64,000 nt of DNA from Methylobacterium sp. R2-1 (GCF_014191355.1 NZ_JACHWM010000006.1:186001-250000); one strand, 5' to 3'. Shown: positions 36,022-44,738, counted from the first letter of the stretch. The notes: generated by a model from the letters alone, not told the origin. Numbers and translations: made by a program.

Positions 36022-36462
36022 GTGACCCTTCCGGGCGCCGCTAGCTGGCACGCACCTGCCGTGCCGTGGCACGTCTGGGACGATCTTCAGGCATGCCTCG
36101 ACCTGTCAGACGATCTGCGCACCGCTCTGAAACGCGACCTGATGGCGGATTGGGGCCTGAACGTTCGCACCGGCGCGACAGCGGACGGCATCGTCGCCAT
36201 CGCCCCGCACTGGATGGCCGCCGGCCTCGTCGGTGCGGCCGCCGCGCCTGGGATGACGACCTCGACCTCACGCTCGCCTATTAGCAGGCGCTGTTCTCGG
36301 CCTGGGCCGCGCTGACCGGCGACATGCCCGCGGCCGACTCCCCGGCTCTGCTTTATGCAGCGCTCTGCAACCTGCTCGCCGATCATGGCAGCCGCAGCTC
36401 TAAGACCTTAACACCGCGCGAGCCGTCACCGGCGGTCCAGTTCCAGCGCCATAGTCTCTAAG
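36022..36462 (+). pseudogene. Decayed small gene, family unknown
   Basis: From GTG at 36022 one frame reads WHAPAVPWHVWDDLQACLDLSDDLRTALKRDL...IAPHWMAAGLVGAA. It then loses sense at about 36240, and the neighbouring frame continues WDDDLDLTLAY, a TAG, and QALFSAWAALTGDMPAADSPALLYAALCNLLADHG to a TAA/TGA region near 36462. The two halves join well if one base is added or lost. So I read a protein of about 145 aa with one frameshift and one stop. I do not recognise it. Confidence 0.45.
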
Positions 36463-36468
36463 ATTGAG

Positions 36469-37245
36469 CTACCGCGCCTTGATCTTGGCCATATCGACAA
36501 CAGTATTATAAACTTCTTGCGGGTAGTTGGTAATGAGGGTGACCGGCGGCTGCAAATAATCGGAGCGATGAGAGGCTGACCAGCTTCCTGCATAAATGAT
36601 TATTTTAACGCTCGGATGGCTTAAGCGAATCTTTTCGACGGTTTTCATGCCGGCCTCAGCATCCGTTTGGCGTGAGCCATTTGCAAGCCCGTCCCTATAC
36701 ATGTCAGTTATAACCACATCGAAGTTCGACGCATCTTCAAAAGCTTGTTCAATTCCGTTATTGCTATCTATGCAGATTACGATAATGCCTAGTGCTTGGA
36801 ATGCGAACTGCAAATCAATGTTGTTTTCAGGATGGTCATCGACCCATAAGACACTCAGCCGTTTCTGTGGATCGAAAACGTTCGGCGTCAGTGATATTGC
36901 GGCTGATGTAGCGCTGGCGGATACCTCTGAGACCTGTGTTTCGCTAAGGGCTCCTGTTGACGATTTCTTGGCTGACTCAATCACTGCATTGGCGGAAGCG
37001 CTTGCTATATGCTGAACAACTTCTAGAGTAAACCCGCCACTCGGCGAAACGCCAATTTTTGCAGACTCTTTTCCCCTCATGAACTTTTCGAATTTTTCAG
37101 TTATCGTATCAAAGCCGCTGTACATTGCATAAAAAATTATGCCGACAAGTACAGGCCAAGCCAATGCTGATACTAGAGATGCGACGGCGGTTATGATTCC
37201 GGCAGTAGTATTGCCTTCGGGTGTCGCCACGACCGGCCTCTTCAA
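36469..37245 (-). CDS. Membrane-anchored protein with a receiver-like domain
   Basis: A 258-aa protein in clearly AT-richer DNA. One N-terminal membrane helix (about 14-43, IITAVASLVSALAWPVLVGIIFYAMY) is followed by a charged linker with a Ser/Ala-rich helical stalk. Residues about 130-255 form a receiver-like domain: LSVLWVDDHPENN (acidic pocket), FDVVITDM (phospho-acceptor-like Asp), then KIIIYAGS and a Pro-Gln end. It lacks an output domain, so it may act through partner proteins at the membrane. The start is TTG at 37245; no good ribosome-binding site is seen, so the true start may be internal. The base composition suggests a separate transfer event. Similar stand-alone anchored receivers occur near defence genes, but its role is unknown. 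Confidence 0.7.
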   Translation of the reverse strand: MKRPVVATPEGNTTAGIITAVASLVSALAWPVLVGIIFYAMYSGFDTITEKFEKFMRGKESAKIGVSPSGGFTLEVVQHIASASANAVIESAKKSSTGALSETQVSEVSASATSAAISLTPNVFDPQKRLSVLWVDDHPENNIDLQFAFQALGIIVICIDSNNGIEQAFEDASNFDVVITDMYRDGLANGSRQTDAEAGMKTVEKIRLSHPSVKIIIYAGSWSASHRSDYLQPPVTLITNYPQEVYNTVVDMAKIKAR

Positions 37246-37364
37246 TCTAATCTGATGACGTTTCTACCATTCTCAATATGTGGCCCGGCAGTCCAAGTCC
37301 AGCGCTACCTCTGTGTGAGAGGTAGAAGGTTGCGCTGGGAGCCACGCAACGGCGGAATCGTCTT

Positions 37365-37979
37365 ATGACTGAAATCGAATGCGAACCGATGCCCGCCATC
37401 CTCGACCATGGCGAGGGGCCCGTGCCGGGGCCGTGCCTCGACCGGATGCCGGCGGCGCTCTACCATGCTGATCTCTGCCCGGAGCCGAGCCTGTCGTCGT
37501 CGGTCGGCAAGCTCATCGTCGGCCGCAGCCCCAAGCACGCCCGCGCCGCCCATCCCTGGCTCGGCGCCCTGCCCGACGAGGGCGACTCGACCCGGCCGAA
37601 GGAGGTCGGCGATGCCGAGGCGCTTCATCGCGACCGGGCCGATCTGTTCGCGGAGGCAGTCCACCTTTACCGGCAGGGCACGCGATGGTGGCCCGATGCC
37701 GCGTTTGAGGCCAAGCACATCAAGCCCGAGCAGGAAGCCCGCTTCAAGGTGGACGCCTGGGAAAAGACGATCGCGAACTGGTTCGCGGGCGAGAAGCGGA
37801 CGACCGTCAGCCGCATAGTGCGGGGCGCACTCGGGCTCGACGATGCGCGCATCGGCACCGCCTACGAACGCCGGATCGCGGACGCGACGGAACGGCTGCG
37901 CTGGACCCGCCTGAAGAAGGATTGGCGTGGCGACCTCTGGTGGATCGCGCCCGGCACGGCTGCGAACGAGCCGATCTGA
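37365..37979 (+). CDS. Chimera of a phage exonuclease-like N-terminus and a VapE-like C-terminus
   Basis: A 204-aa frame. Residues about 25-66 (ALYHADLCPEPSLSSSVGKLIVGRSPKHARAAHPWLG) are like the start of prophage PD-(D/E)XK exonuclease-like proteins (DUF3799 type), which normally run on for over 200 residues. From about residue 85 the text changes to ADLFAEAVHLYRQGTRWWPDAAFEAKHIKPEQEARFKVDAWEKTIANWF...TTVSRIVRGALGLDD, like the C-terminal tail of VapE/primase-like prophage proteins. A deletion fusing two prophage genes in frame is the simplest reading. The product lacks the nuclease core and the helicase core, so it is probably inert. There is no clear ribosome-binding site. Confidence 0.6.
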   Translation: MTEIECEPMPAILDHGEGPVPGPCLDRMPAALYHADLCPEPSLSSSVGKLIVGRSPKHARAAHPWLGALPDEGDSTRPKEVGDAEALHRDRADLFAEAVHLYRQGTRWWPDAAFEAKHIKPEQEARFKVDAWEKTIANWFAGEKRTTVSRIVRGALGLDDARIGTAYERRIADATERLRWTRLKKDWRGDLWWIAPGTAANEPI

Positions 37980-38062
37980 CCACCACGGCGCAGATTCCCA
38001 ACGTGGCAGCATGGGCGCGCGCGCATAGGGCCTCCCTAGGAAATGCGCCGTGGTCTGCCATG

Positions 38063-38381
38063 ATTCGCCAGTCCCTCACCGAAGCAGACGCGGAGCGGAA
38101 AAGCCAAGAGCGCGATCGATCGATGGGGTCCGTTCGCGGACAGGATCGAGGCCGGGGAACGGACGGCGCGGCTTCGATGCCTGCAGGCCATGGCGCACAT
38201 GACCACTGGGCGGCGGGGCGATGTGTTGGCCGAACTGCTTCGGAGAGCGGAGCGTAATCCGATTGGGTTGCCGCCCGCTCTCGACGCACTCAATGCGATG
38301 GTCGCGAATGATCGGCGGCACGTTTGGGCGTCGTACGCCGCACTAAATGCACCAACGCTTAAGCAAAATTCTATAGTCTGA
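38063..38381 (+). pseudogene. Small prophage-type gene fragment, unknown
   Basis: In one frame after a TGA: KSAIDRWGPFADRIEAGERTARLRCLQAMAHMTTGRRGDVLAELLRRAERNPIGLPPALDALNAMVANDRRHVWASYAALNAP. It reads as a good helical protein, but the frame has no start codon before the internal ATG at 38190, which would give only 63 residues. It is either a small gene starting at 38190 or the end of a longer lost one. Family not recognised. Confidence 0.4.
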
Positions 38382-38408
38382 GACGATCGAAGTCGTATTT
38401 AACAAGAA

Positions 38409-38428
38409 CGCCCCCTATATAGGGGGCG
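38409..38428. terminator. Perfect 20-bp palindrome
   Basis: CGCCCCCTAT is followed directly by its reverse complement. It lies in AT-rich DNA between the stop of the preceding fragment and the tiny minus-strand gene at 38460-38558, where it could serve as a terminator, or as a site for a dimeric DNA-binding protein. Confidence 0.6.
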
Positions 38429-38459
38429 AAGAATTTACAATAGTGTTATCATATTGTAT

Positions 38460-38558
38460 CTACTTGCCGGGGCGGCCGCTTCCGCCTGAAGTGTTGCCGC
38501 CAGGAATAGTTCCATTGCCGCTGGTGCCGGGCTGAGTGGTGGTTGTCGGATTACCCAT
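38460..38558 (-). CDS. Tiny 32-aa Thr/Gly-rich protein
   Basis: On the minus strand an ATG at 38558 is preceded by CTGGAGATCTCGGC (GGAG at 9-10 bp) and opens a 33-codon frame: MGNPTTTTQPGTSGNGT, then IPGGNTSGGSGRPGK and TAG. The composition (Thr, Gly, Asn, Pro, Ser) is linker-like and lacks any hydrophobic core, so it cannot fold alone. The good ribosome-binding site and the palindrome 31 bp past its stop support expression. The function is unknown. Confidence 0.5.
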   Translation of the reverse strand: MGNPTTTTQPGTSGNGTIPGGNTSGGSGRPGK

Positions 38559-38941
38559 GCCGAGATCTCCAGTTCACACACAAAAAACCCTGGCATTCAG
38601 AACGCGTTCCGCGGTTCGCAGTCATATTATTTTTCGGGGCATTCAACATATTTTTAGGTCAGGATGGTAGATATATATATTCCTAAATCCTAATCCAGGT
38701 CCTGCGAGCGAACTGTAGACTGAGCGGCTCTTTGAGTTGGCGGAACAATGGCGAAGCTGGATTCTATAAAATCCCGCCTCGCCATGCTCGACAGCCGCAC
38801 GGCCAAGCCCCCGGCCCGCACCTGGGAGGGGCGGAAGGCCAGCGAGCTCTTCCAAGGGTTCTGCCAGACGCCGGAGTAGCGAGCCCTCCGAGGCCGCGTG
38901 ACCCGATAGCGAGGGCTACCCTGCGAGGACTGCGGGCGCAC

Positions 38942-38945
38942 GGGG
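38942..38945 (+). repeat. Target-site duplication, left copy (GGGG)
   Basis: GGGG directly before the left inverted repeat; the right copy is 40146-40149. Removing one copy with the element restores the HNH reading frame, which confirms the 4-bp duplication. Confidence 0.85.
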
Positions 38946-39007
38946 TGACCTTGCCCCCTGGTCTGCCCTCATTCTGAAGCTAGGGTCCGTCGAGCAGGAG
39001 ACGGACG

Positions 39008-39274
39008 ATGAAGAAGAGCCGGTTCAGCGAAGAGCAGATCATCGGCATCTTGAAGGAGCAGCAAGCCGGGCTGCCGGTGGCTGAGATCTGCCGCCGCCAT
39101 GGCATCAGCGACGCGACGTTCTACACGTGGCGCTCGCGCTTCGGCGGCATGGAGATCTCGGACGCGCGGCGTCTGAAGGCGCTCGACGAGGAGAACCGCA
39201 AGCTCAAGAAACTCCTGGCCGAAGCGATGCTCGACGTGGCGACGCTGCGTGAGGCGCTGGGAAAAAACTTCTGA
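39008..39274 (+). CDS. IS3-family transposase OrfA
   Basis: An 88-aa protein. [46 protein letters not shown] is a helix-turn-helix that binds the element ends. A leucine-zipper helix ([29 protein letters not shown]) then mediates multimer formation. The ATG is preceded by GGAGACGGACG. The last codons contain a run of six A (39262-39267), where a -1 slip would join it to OrfB. Unslipped, OrfA stops at 39274 and acts as a regulator of transposition in this family. Confidence 0.93.
   Translation: MKKSRFSEEQIIGILKEQQAGLPVAEICRRHGISDATFYTWRSRFGGMEISDARRLKALDEENRKLKKLLAEAMLDVATLREALGKNF
39262..39268 (+). other. Probable -1 programmed ribosomal frameshift site
   Basis: AAAAAAC in the last codons of orfA. 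A -1 slip takes the ribosome into the frame [13 protein letters not shown] and then directly into OrfB (GTG at 39298), giving the fused OrfAB transposase. This is the usual control in IS3-family elements. Confidence 0.75.
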
Positions 39275-39297
39275 CGCCCGGCGCACGGAGAACGGCC

Positions 39298-40119
39298 GTG
39301 AGCTGGGCCATCGAGGAGAAGGGCTACTCGCAGCGTCGCGCCTGCGGGCTGATCGGGGTGGCCCCGAAGACGTACCGTTACGCCTCGACGCGGGGTGACG
39401 ATGCGGCCGTGCGGGTACGCCTGCGCAGCCTGGCCGGCGAGCGCCGCCGGTTCGGCTACCGGCGCCTGCTCATTCTGCTGCGGCGGGAGGGCCTCACGCT
39501 CAACCACAAGAAGCTGTTCCGGCTCTACCGAGAGGAACGGCTGTCAGTGCGCAGGCGGGGTGGGCGCAAGCGAGCCCTCAGCACGCGAGCGCCGGCCGCC
39601 GTGCCCCAGGAGCCGAACCAGCGCTGGAGCCTGGATTTCGTCTCCGACACGCTCGACGACGGACGCCGCTTCCGCATCCTCGTCGTGGTCGATGACTGCA
39701 CGCGGGAGTGCCTGGCGCTGGTGGTCGACACCTCGCTGTCCGGTCGGCGCGTCGCGCGCGAACTCGACCGGATCATCGTGGGCCGGGGCAAGCCGCTGAT
39801 GATCGTCTCGGACAACGGCACCGAGCTGACCTCGCACGCCATCCTGCACTGGCAGGAAGAGCGTGCGGTCGAGTGGCACTACATCGCGCCCGGCAAGCCG
39901 CAGCAGAACGGTTTTGTCGAGAGCTTGAACGGGCGCTTGCGCGACGAGTGCCTGAACGAGCATCTCTTCCGGAGCCTGCCGGCGGCCCGGACCCTCATCG
40001 AGGCGTGGCGGGTCGACTACAACACCTGCCGCCCTCACACGAGCCTCGGCGGGCTCACCCCGAACGCGTTTGCAACCCGGTCCAAACAGGACCAGAACCA
40101 GAACAGACTCTGGTTATGA
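39298..40119 (+). CDS. IS3-family transposase OrfB (DDE integrase core)
   Basis: A 273-aa frame annotated from GTG; in vivo probably made as an OrfAB fusion. An HTH_21 segment ([17 protein letters not shown]) leads to the DDE core: WSLDFVSD (first Asp), [10 protein letters not shown] (second Asp), and [20 protein letters not shown] (Glu). The spacing fits rve integrase folds. It ends [14 protein letters not shown], the usual family tail. No stop or frameshift is seen, so the catalytic core is intact. Confidence 0.93.
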   Translation: MSWAIEEKGYSQRRACGLIGVAPKTYRYASTRGDDAAVRVRLRSLAGERRRFGYRRLLILLRREGLTLNHKKLFRLYREERLSVRRRGGRKRALSTRAPAAVPQEPNQRWSLDFVSDTLDDGRRFRILVVVDDCTRECLALVVDTSLSGRRVARELDRIIVGRGKPLMIVSDNGTELTSHAILHWQEERAVEWHYIAPGKPQQNGFVESLNGRLRDECLNEHLFRSLPAARTLIEAWRVDYNTCRPHTSLGGLTPNAFATRSKQDQNQNRLWL

Positions 40120-40145
40120 ACGGGGGCAAACAGGGGGCAAGGTCA

Positions 40146-40149
40146 GGGG
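40146..40149 (+). repeat. Target-site duplication, right copy (GGGG)
   Basis: Directly follows the right inverted repeat; pairs with 38942-38945. Confidence 0.85.
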
Positions 40150-40321
40150 ACATGCATCTACTGCGACCACGTCGTGAAGCTTCGGGATGATGGTGTCGGG
40201 CTGGATGAGGCGAACATCCGCCTCCGGTGCGGCTCGTGCCACACCCTAAAGACGGTGGATGCCAGAGCGCGGCGGCTTGGACTGCGGTGAGGTCAGCCTC
40301 AGCTGACTGGATCGATATGAC

Positions 40322-40621
40322 TCAACCGCCGTGGAACATCTGCTCGAAGCGAGCGGGATCGCCAGCCAGCAGAACTGGTGCTGTTGGCAGGTCACGACGC
40401 GGGCAGGACACGTCACGACGCGGGCAGGACACAAAGCCGTAATAGGGTGTCAGCAGTGCCGGATCAGGAAGGGCAACCCATAAGCGGATCATCGGCCATT
40501 CCTCATCGACGCTGATGAGCATCATCTGTCGGCCTGGGTCGAACGAAGCAATTTGTTCGCGGAAGAGGAACGTGACGGAAGGGACATTGGCCCGGTCAAT
40601 CAACCTCGTTGCCCAAATCAT
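40322..40621 (-). CDS. Hypothetical protein, weakly supported
   Basis: A 99-aa frame starting MIWATRLIDRANVPSVTFLFREQIASFDPGRQ. The first 70 residues have natural composition. Two exact in-frame 21-bp tandem copies encode the repeated CPRRD units. No clear ribosome-binding site is present and no family is recognised. It sits among prophage remains and may be a decayed gene. The rest of the gap 40291-40868 holds nothing I can support. Confidence 0.35.
   Translation of the reverse strand: MIWATRLIDRANVPSVTFLFREQIASFDPGRQMMLISVDEEWPMIRLWVALPDPALLTPYYGFVSCPRRDVSCPRRDLPTAPVLLAGDPARFEQMFHGG
40391..40432. repeat. Two perfect tandem 21-bp repeats
   Basis: 40391-40411 and 40412-40432 are identical (each starts GTCACGACGCGGGC). 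Being 21 bp they preserve any reading frame across them. Confidence 0.9.
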
Positions 40622-40868
40622 AAGCGTCCGCCCGCTCCGCTGGCGTTCGCTGATTCAGCGACGATAGAACAATCGCACGGTGCGCATCCCTGCCACGAAG
40701 CCGCTTCGGAGTCAGTGCTGTTCGGACGCTGCGGCCGACGATGTCGGAACCAACCATCGAAGTAGGGGCCTCCGAACTCTACGAGGCTAGGGGGCCTGCA
40801 TCGCACAGGGTCCCATTCGCCGATTTTCTCTCGTTTTTTCAAAGGTGGGATTTTGGAGGCGGTTACGC

Positions 40869-41210
40869 ATGATCGAGAGAGCGATCCCGAAGGCCCCGCG
40901 GCACCTCGATAAGGCAACCCGTGCATGGTTCGATCACTTCGCCGGGCGCTTCGAGAAGTAGGAGCACCACGTCCGACTGCTCACTCTTGCGGGCGAAGCA
41001 TGGGATCGGAGAGTGCAGGCGCTCCAGGTACTTAGCGAGTAAGGCCTGACCTTCGTCGACAAGTACGATTGCTCCCGGCCGCGGCCTGAAGTGGCGATCG
41101 AGAGCGACAGCCGCATGGCCTTTGCCAAGTTGCTCAAGGAACTCGCCCTTGATGCCGCTCTGACTGTACGAGGCACAGGCCGCCTAGCTCAACCGGCACG
41201 GCCTGCTCAC
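40869..41210 (+). pseudogene. P27-family phage terminase small subunit, broken
   Basis: From ATG at 40869 one frame reads IPKAPRHLDKATRAWFDHFAGRFEK, TAG (40959), EHHVRLLTLAGEAWDRRVQALQVLSE, TAA (41040), GLTFVDKYDCSRPRPEVAIE, SDSRMAFAKLLKELALD. This is the complete core of P27-type terminase small subunits (HLD..TRAWW, LLTLAAEAWDR, RPRPEVAIERDSR.AFARLLRELDL). Such proteins recognise phage DNA for packaging. Two in-frame stops kill it. Together with the broken HNH gene 0.6 kb upstream it marks a lost prophage packaging module; no large terminase follows. Confidence 0.85.
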
Positions 41211-42056
41211 GCCCGGAGAGCGGCGGCACCTGTCCCCGAGCGCTTTTGCCCCAGAGCGGGCGCCTTCGAGTGCGGCAAAGGCTTAACTGCAAGCCGAGCA
41301 TCAGCGCTGTCGGCTCCAGTGGTCGAGATGTCTCTCCTTCCACCGCTCTCCACGCGGTAGCTCAGCTACCGGAGCGGACTTCGTTCGGCACGGCGATCGA
41401 ACCGATGCCTGCTAAGGCTCCTCAGGCGTCGCGGGCGGCACGAGCAGGCGCCGCGATGCCTGCCATCGAGGCCACGGACATCAGTCGGCGGGGCAAGCGG
41501 GCCTACAAGCTCCCGGCGCCGACGCGACAAGAACACGACATTGTCGCGTAAGTGTTTGTAATCGTTGGTTGTTCAACTAACTTGAATTGGCGGCATCCAG
41601 GCGTATGTGGCGACCTTGCCCGGGAGCGAGGTTGCCTCAGCGCGAAGGCAAGCTCGGCGAGGTCGCGCTGACCAAGTCCAGGCATCTGATCCCGGGGTCA
41701 GGAACCAGGGGCGGCGGCACCTGTCCGAAGCCGTGGATGTCCAGCGCTGAACCTGAGGAGGAAGGTCACGGAGAGCCTTGAGCGCCCCGGCGACCACCGA
41801 CGTAAGACGTTTTGTCCGGATCGTGGCGCGACTCGCTCTGACGCGTCGGTAACCATGGCGCCGCTTCACCCTGGCACCGATGGCACAATTCGGCCTCTGC
41901 CGCCGCCATTCCCCTTGTTCGATGAATATAAATCACTATCTGAATGAATCATTGACTCAATGACTGTGGCGATGCCCGCCGCTGAGCGAGGGGCGGCCGA
42001 AGCACTGTGACGTTCGGCTATCGCTCCGCGAGCATGTCCGAGGACGAGGAGGGACC
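41211..42056. other. Gap without a supported gene
   Basis: About 850 bp. Contains a perfect 9-bp stem (ACGCGACAA at 41522-41530 and TTGTCGCGT at 41541-41549). The stretch 41880-41960 is AT-richer (ATGAATATAAATCAC) and may hold the promoter of the helicase-nuclease operon. No gene is supported on either strand. Confidence 0.5.
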
Positions 42057-44738
42057 ATGCACTTGGTCTTCGGGATGGCGGCAGACCGTCGGTCTTACCC
42101 CGAGGCCCCGGGCACCGGCAGTGCCGTCGGCGCGGCGGTGGTCGGGCCAACCGGGCTCCTGGATTTGCTGGCGACGCAGATGGGCCTCACAAGGTCTGGC
42201 GTTCCGTCACTGCTCCGGGTCGCCGCATGGCAGTCCAAGATGGAGCATGCCGGCGTCGGCGCGCCACGTTTCTGGTCCGCGTCGTCGGCTGTCGATCCGT
42301 GGTCGACCGCCCGGCACCTGCTCGAATGGCGAGACTGCCTCGTCGAGGCCGGTTGGACACCGACCCGCGCTGGGATGGCCGCTTGGCCTTCACGAATGAA
42401 GGACCTTGCAGACGCCGAGCTGTCCGGGCCCGACCTTCCGCCTGGGCGAGCGGACCGCCTCAGGGAGATCATATGGGCGATAACCCGGGGTGAGCGCGTC
42501 GAGATCACGCTCGTCGAGTTGATCGAGGAGGAGATCTCGCTGCCGCCGGGATGGAGGCATCTGATGTCCGCCCTGCGTTCCGCGGGTGTCCCGGTGCATC
42601 CCGTCGAGGCGGTGCCGTGTCCCGCGGCCGGAACCGATCTCGCCATTCTCCAGCGGTTCCTGTCGGACGGACACCGGGAGTGCCTACGGGGGGACGGAAC
42701 GGTCGTGGAGATCGAAGCCGGGACAGCGCTACTGGCTGCAGAGTGCGTGGCCGAGTGGGTCGCCAGCGATCCGGACGCAGGACGCGGAACGGTCGTCGTG
42801 TCGGATGGCGACACCGCCCTGCTCGACCAAGCCTTGGCACGCCGCGGGCTGCCGGTTCTCGGCCTCTCGGCGCCCTCCCCCCTCCGAAGTGGGTTCCAGG
42901 TGATCGCACTGTGCTTCGCCGTGGTTTGGAAGCCCCTCGACCCCGAAAAGTTGCTCGAGTTCCTCACGCTGCCCCTTTCGCCGATCGCGCCTTGGGCGGC
43001 AGGCCACCTGGCAGCTGCGTTGCGTGAAGAGCCGGGAACCGGCGGCGCAGCTTGGCCCCGGGCCTGGGCCCTTATCGAGGCCGGGCTGCGTGAGAGAATG
43101 GAGGCCGATGAAGGCAGGGAACTGCTTGAGGAGTGGCAGTCTTGGGTGCAGGTCGGCCGCTTCGAGCGTGTGTCCGGCGTGCCAACGGACATCGCCCTCG
43201 CGATCTGCCGTCGGCTCGCCGGATGGGCGGCCGCGGCCAGCGAAGTAGAACATGGCCCTCTCCGACGCAGTCTCGTCGAAGTGACACGGAGCCTTGAAGC
43301 GGCGCTCGCCATGCTCGGTCAAGCAACCGTCGCGGGCCGCCAGATGGACCAGATGCTGTTCCAAGCCATTGAGGACCTGTCGGATTCCGCACGATGCGCC
43401 GAGGTGGGAGGCATCCGAGCGGTCGCCGACCCGGGAGCATTGTGGAGGCCTGCCAGCCGCGTGGTCTGGTGGCGGTTCGCGCGAGGGGGCAGCCGGCCAG
43501 CACCATGCCATTGGGACGAGGCCGAACTGGCGGCGCTCGCCGCGTCCGGCTGCCGTCCCGAGTCGCCAGTCGAGGCGGCCCGTCGTGACGAGATGCACTG
43601 GCGCTCGGTCGCTCTGCATGCCCGCCAAGCGCTGCTGTTCGTCAGGCCGGAAACCGAGTGTGGGGACGAGACGGCTCGCCACCCCTTCGCGCACCAGCTC
43701 GCCCCCCTCCTCACGACGCAGGTCGGGCAGCAGGCGATCCGTGTTCCCGCGGAGCGACTCCTCGCTCGCAGGCACGTGCGGATCGCTGGTCGCATGATCA
43801 CGCGAGCGGCCGCCGACGTGGTGGCGCTGCCGAAGGCCCAGGCGGTCTGGGAGCTGCCGCGGGCGCTCGTGGCCCGGACCCGGGGGCGATGCGAGAGCGC
43901 GACCTCGCTTGAGGACATGATAGGCTGCCAGTTCCGCTGGTTGTTGCGGCATGTCGTCGGCCTTCGGGGCAGCAGGGCCGGTCTTCCCGACGGCGAACGC
44001 CTGCTCGGCAACCTCGCGCATGAGCTGGCCCGTGCGGTCCTCGATCCCGGGACGATTCCGGATCCAGATTCGGTTCGAGCCCGTGCACGGGCGGAGTTCG
44101 ATGGATTAGTCGAGCGGACCGCCGCGCCTCTCCTGCTGCCCGGTCGAGCGGCGGAACTCGCCCACGCCCGGCAGCGCATGCCGGAGGCCCTGGCCGCCCT
44201 CGCCGCTCACCTCCAGTCCCGGGGTATGGCCATCGAGGGCACCGAGGTCGACTGCGCCGGTGACGCCGGGGGGTTTCGCCTGGTCGGCCGGGTCGACGTG
44301 GTCGTGCGTGATCCCGCTGGTGGCCGTGCAGCCGTGGATCTCAAGTGGTCGCGCAGCGCGGCGCGACGGCGGATCGAGCTTGCCGAGGGGCGCGCCATCC
44401 AGCTCGCGACCTACGGCCGTCTCCTGGGTTCCGCGGGGCGCGGGGCCCCGTCCGCGTATTTCCTGCTCCGGCAGCGCATCGCCCTGTCCACAAGCGGGTC
44501 GCCGCTCGCGACGGAGGAGGTGGCCGCACTCCGAGACCTTGACGGAACCTGGGAGGCGGTGGCCGCGGACTGGCGTGCGCTGATCGGCTTGGCCCGACAC
44601 GGGATCGGCCTCGCCAGCGGTCTCGGTGGCGGGGCGGACCTCGCCCTGGATCGGGTACTCGCCGGTGATCGGGACGCCTGCGTGTCCTGTGATCTGAGCA
44701 GGCTGTGCCGCATCCCCTCGAAAAGGACAGCCGCATGA
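42057..44738 (+). CDS. AddB-like nuclease with an iron-sulfur cysteine set
   Basis: An 893-aa protein. The first 600 residues are helical and helicase-like but lack a Walker A lysine motif, as in AddB/RexB. The C-terminal domain has a PD-(D/E)XK core (GRVDVVV D747, AVDLK D761 and K763, then IQLATY Q782). Four cysteines, C624 in MIGCQFRW and C875, C878, C884 in CVSCDLSRLC, have the spacing of the AddB 4Fe-4S cluster that staples this domain. GGAGGGACC precedes the ATG. The next gene starts inside its stop (ATGA). It should form one subunit of a two-gene helicase-nuclease that processes DNA ends. It is too divergent, and in the wrong context, to be the housekeeping addB. Confidence 0.85.
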   Translation: MHLVFGMAADRRSYPEAPGTGSAVGAAVVGPTGLLDLLATQMGLTRSGVPSLLRVAAWQSKMEHAGVGAPRFWSASSAVDPWSTARHLLEWRDCLVEAGWTPTRAGMAAWPSRMKDLADAELSGPDLPPGRADRLREIIWAITRGERVEITLVELIEEEISLPPGWRHLMSALRSAGVPVHPVEAVPCPAAGTDLAILQRFLSDGHRECLRGDGTVVEIEAGTALLAAECVAEWVASDPDAGRGTVVVSDGDTALLDQALARRGLPVLGLSAPSPLRSGFQVIALCFAVVWKPLDPEKLLEFLTLPLSPIAPWAAGHLAAALREEPGTGGAAWPRAWALIEAGLRERMEADEGRELLEEWQSWVQVGRFERVSGVPTDIALAICRRLAGWAAAASEVEHGPLRRSLVEVTRSLEAALAMLGQATVAGRQMDQMLFQAIEDLSDSARCAEVGGIRAVADPGALWRPASRVVWWRFARGGSRPAPCHWDEAELAALAASGCRPESPVEAARRDEMHWRSVALHARQALLFVRPETECGDETARHPFAHQLAPLLTTQVGQQAIRVPAERLLARRHVRIAGRMITRAAADVVALPKAQAVWELPRALVARTRGRCESATSLEDMIGCQFRWLLRHVVGLRGSRAGLPDGERLLGNLAHELARAVLDPGTIPDPDSVRARARAEFDGLVERTAAPLLLPGRAAELAHARQRMPEALAALAAHLQSRGMAIEGTEVDCAGDAGGFRLVGRVDVVVRDPAGGRAAVDLKWSRSAARRRIELAEGRAIQLATYGRLLGSAGRGAPSAYFLLRQRIALSTSGSPLATEEVAALRDLDGTWEAVAADWRALIGLARHGIGLASGLGGGADLALDRVLAGDRDACVSCDLSRLCRIPSKRTAA

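Larger units (their letters stand above)
38946..40145 (+). mobile_element. Complete IS3-family insertion sequence (IS407-like), 1200 bp
   Basis: Terminal inverted repeats begin TGACCTTGCCCCCTG at the left, and the right end is the reverse complement of TGACCTTGCCCCCTG. Two overlapping-frame genes (orfA, orfB) carry the transposase. A 4-bp duplication flanks it, as expected of the IS407 group of the IS3 family. All parts look intact, so it may still move. Confidence 0.92.
38748..40290 (+). pseudogene. HNH endonuclease gene, split by an IS3-family element and carrying two stops
   Basis: Left part 38748-38945: MAKLDSIKSRLAMLDSR, then FCQTPE, TAG (38877), RALRGRVTR, TAG (38907), RGLPCEDCGRTG. 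Right part from 40150: TCIYCDHVVKLRDDGVGLDEANIRLRCGSCHTLKT to the TGA at 40288. With the insertion and one GGGG copy removed, the two join in frame as CEDCGRTG-TCIYCDH, giving the paired CxxC zinc ribbon and HxxK/T of small phage HNH endonucleases (about 110 aa). These cut DNA near packaging sites and normally lie beside the terminase genes. The gene is dead three times over. Confidence 0.85.
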
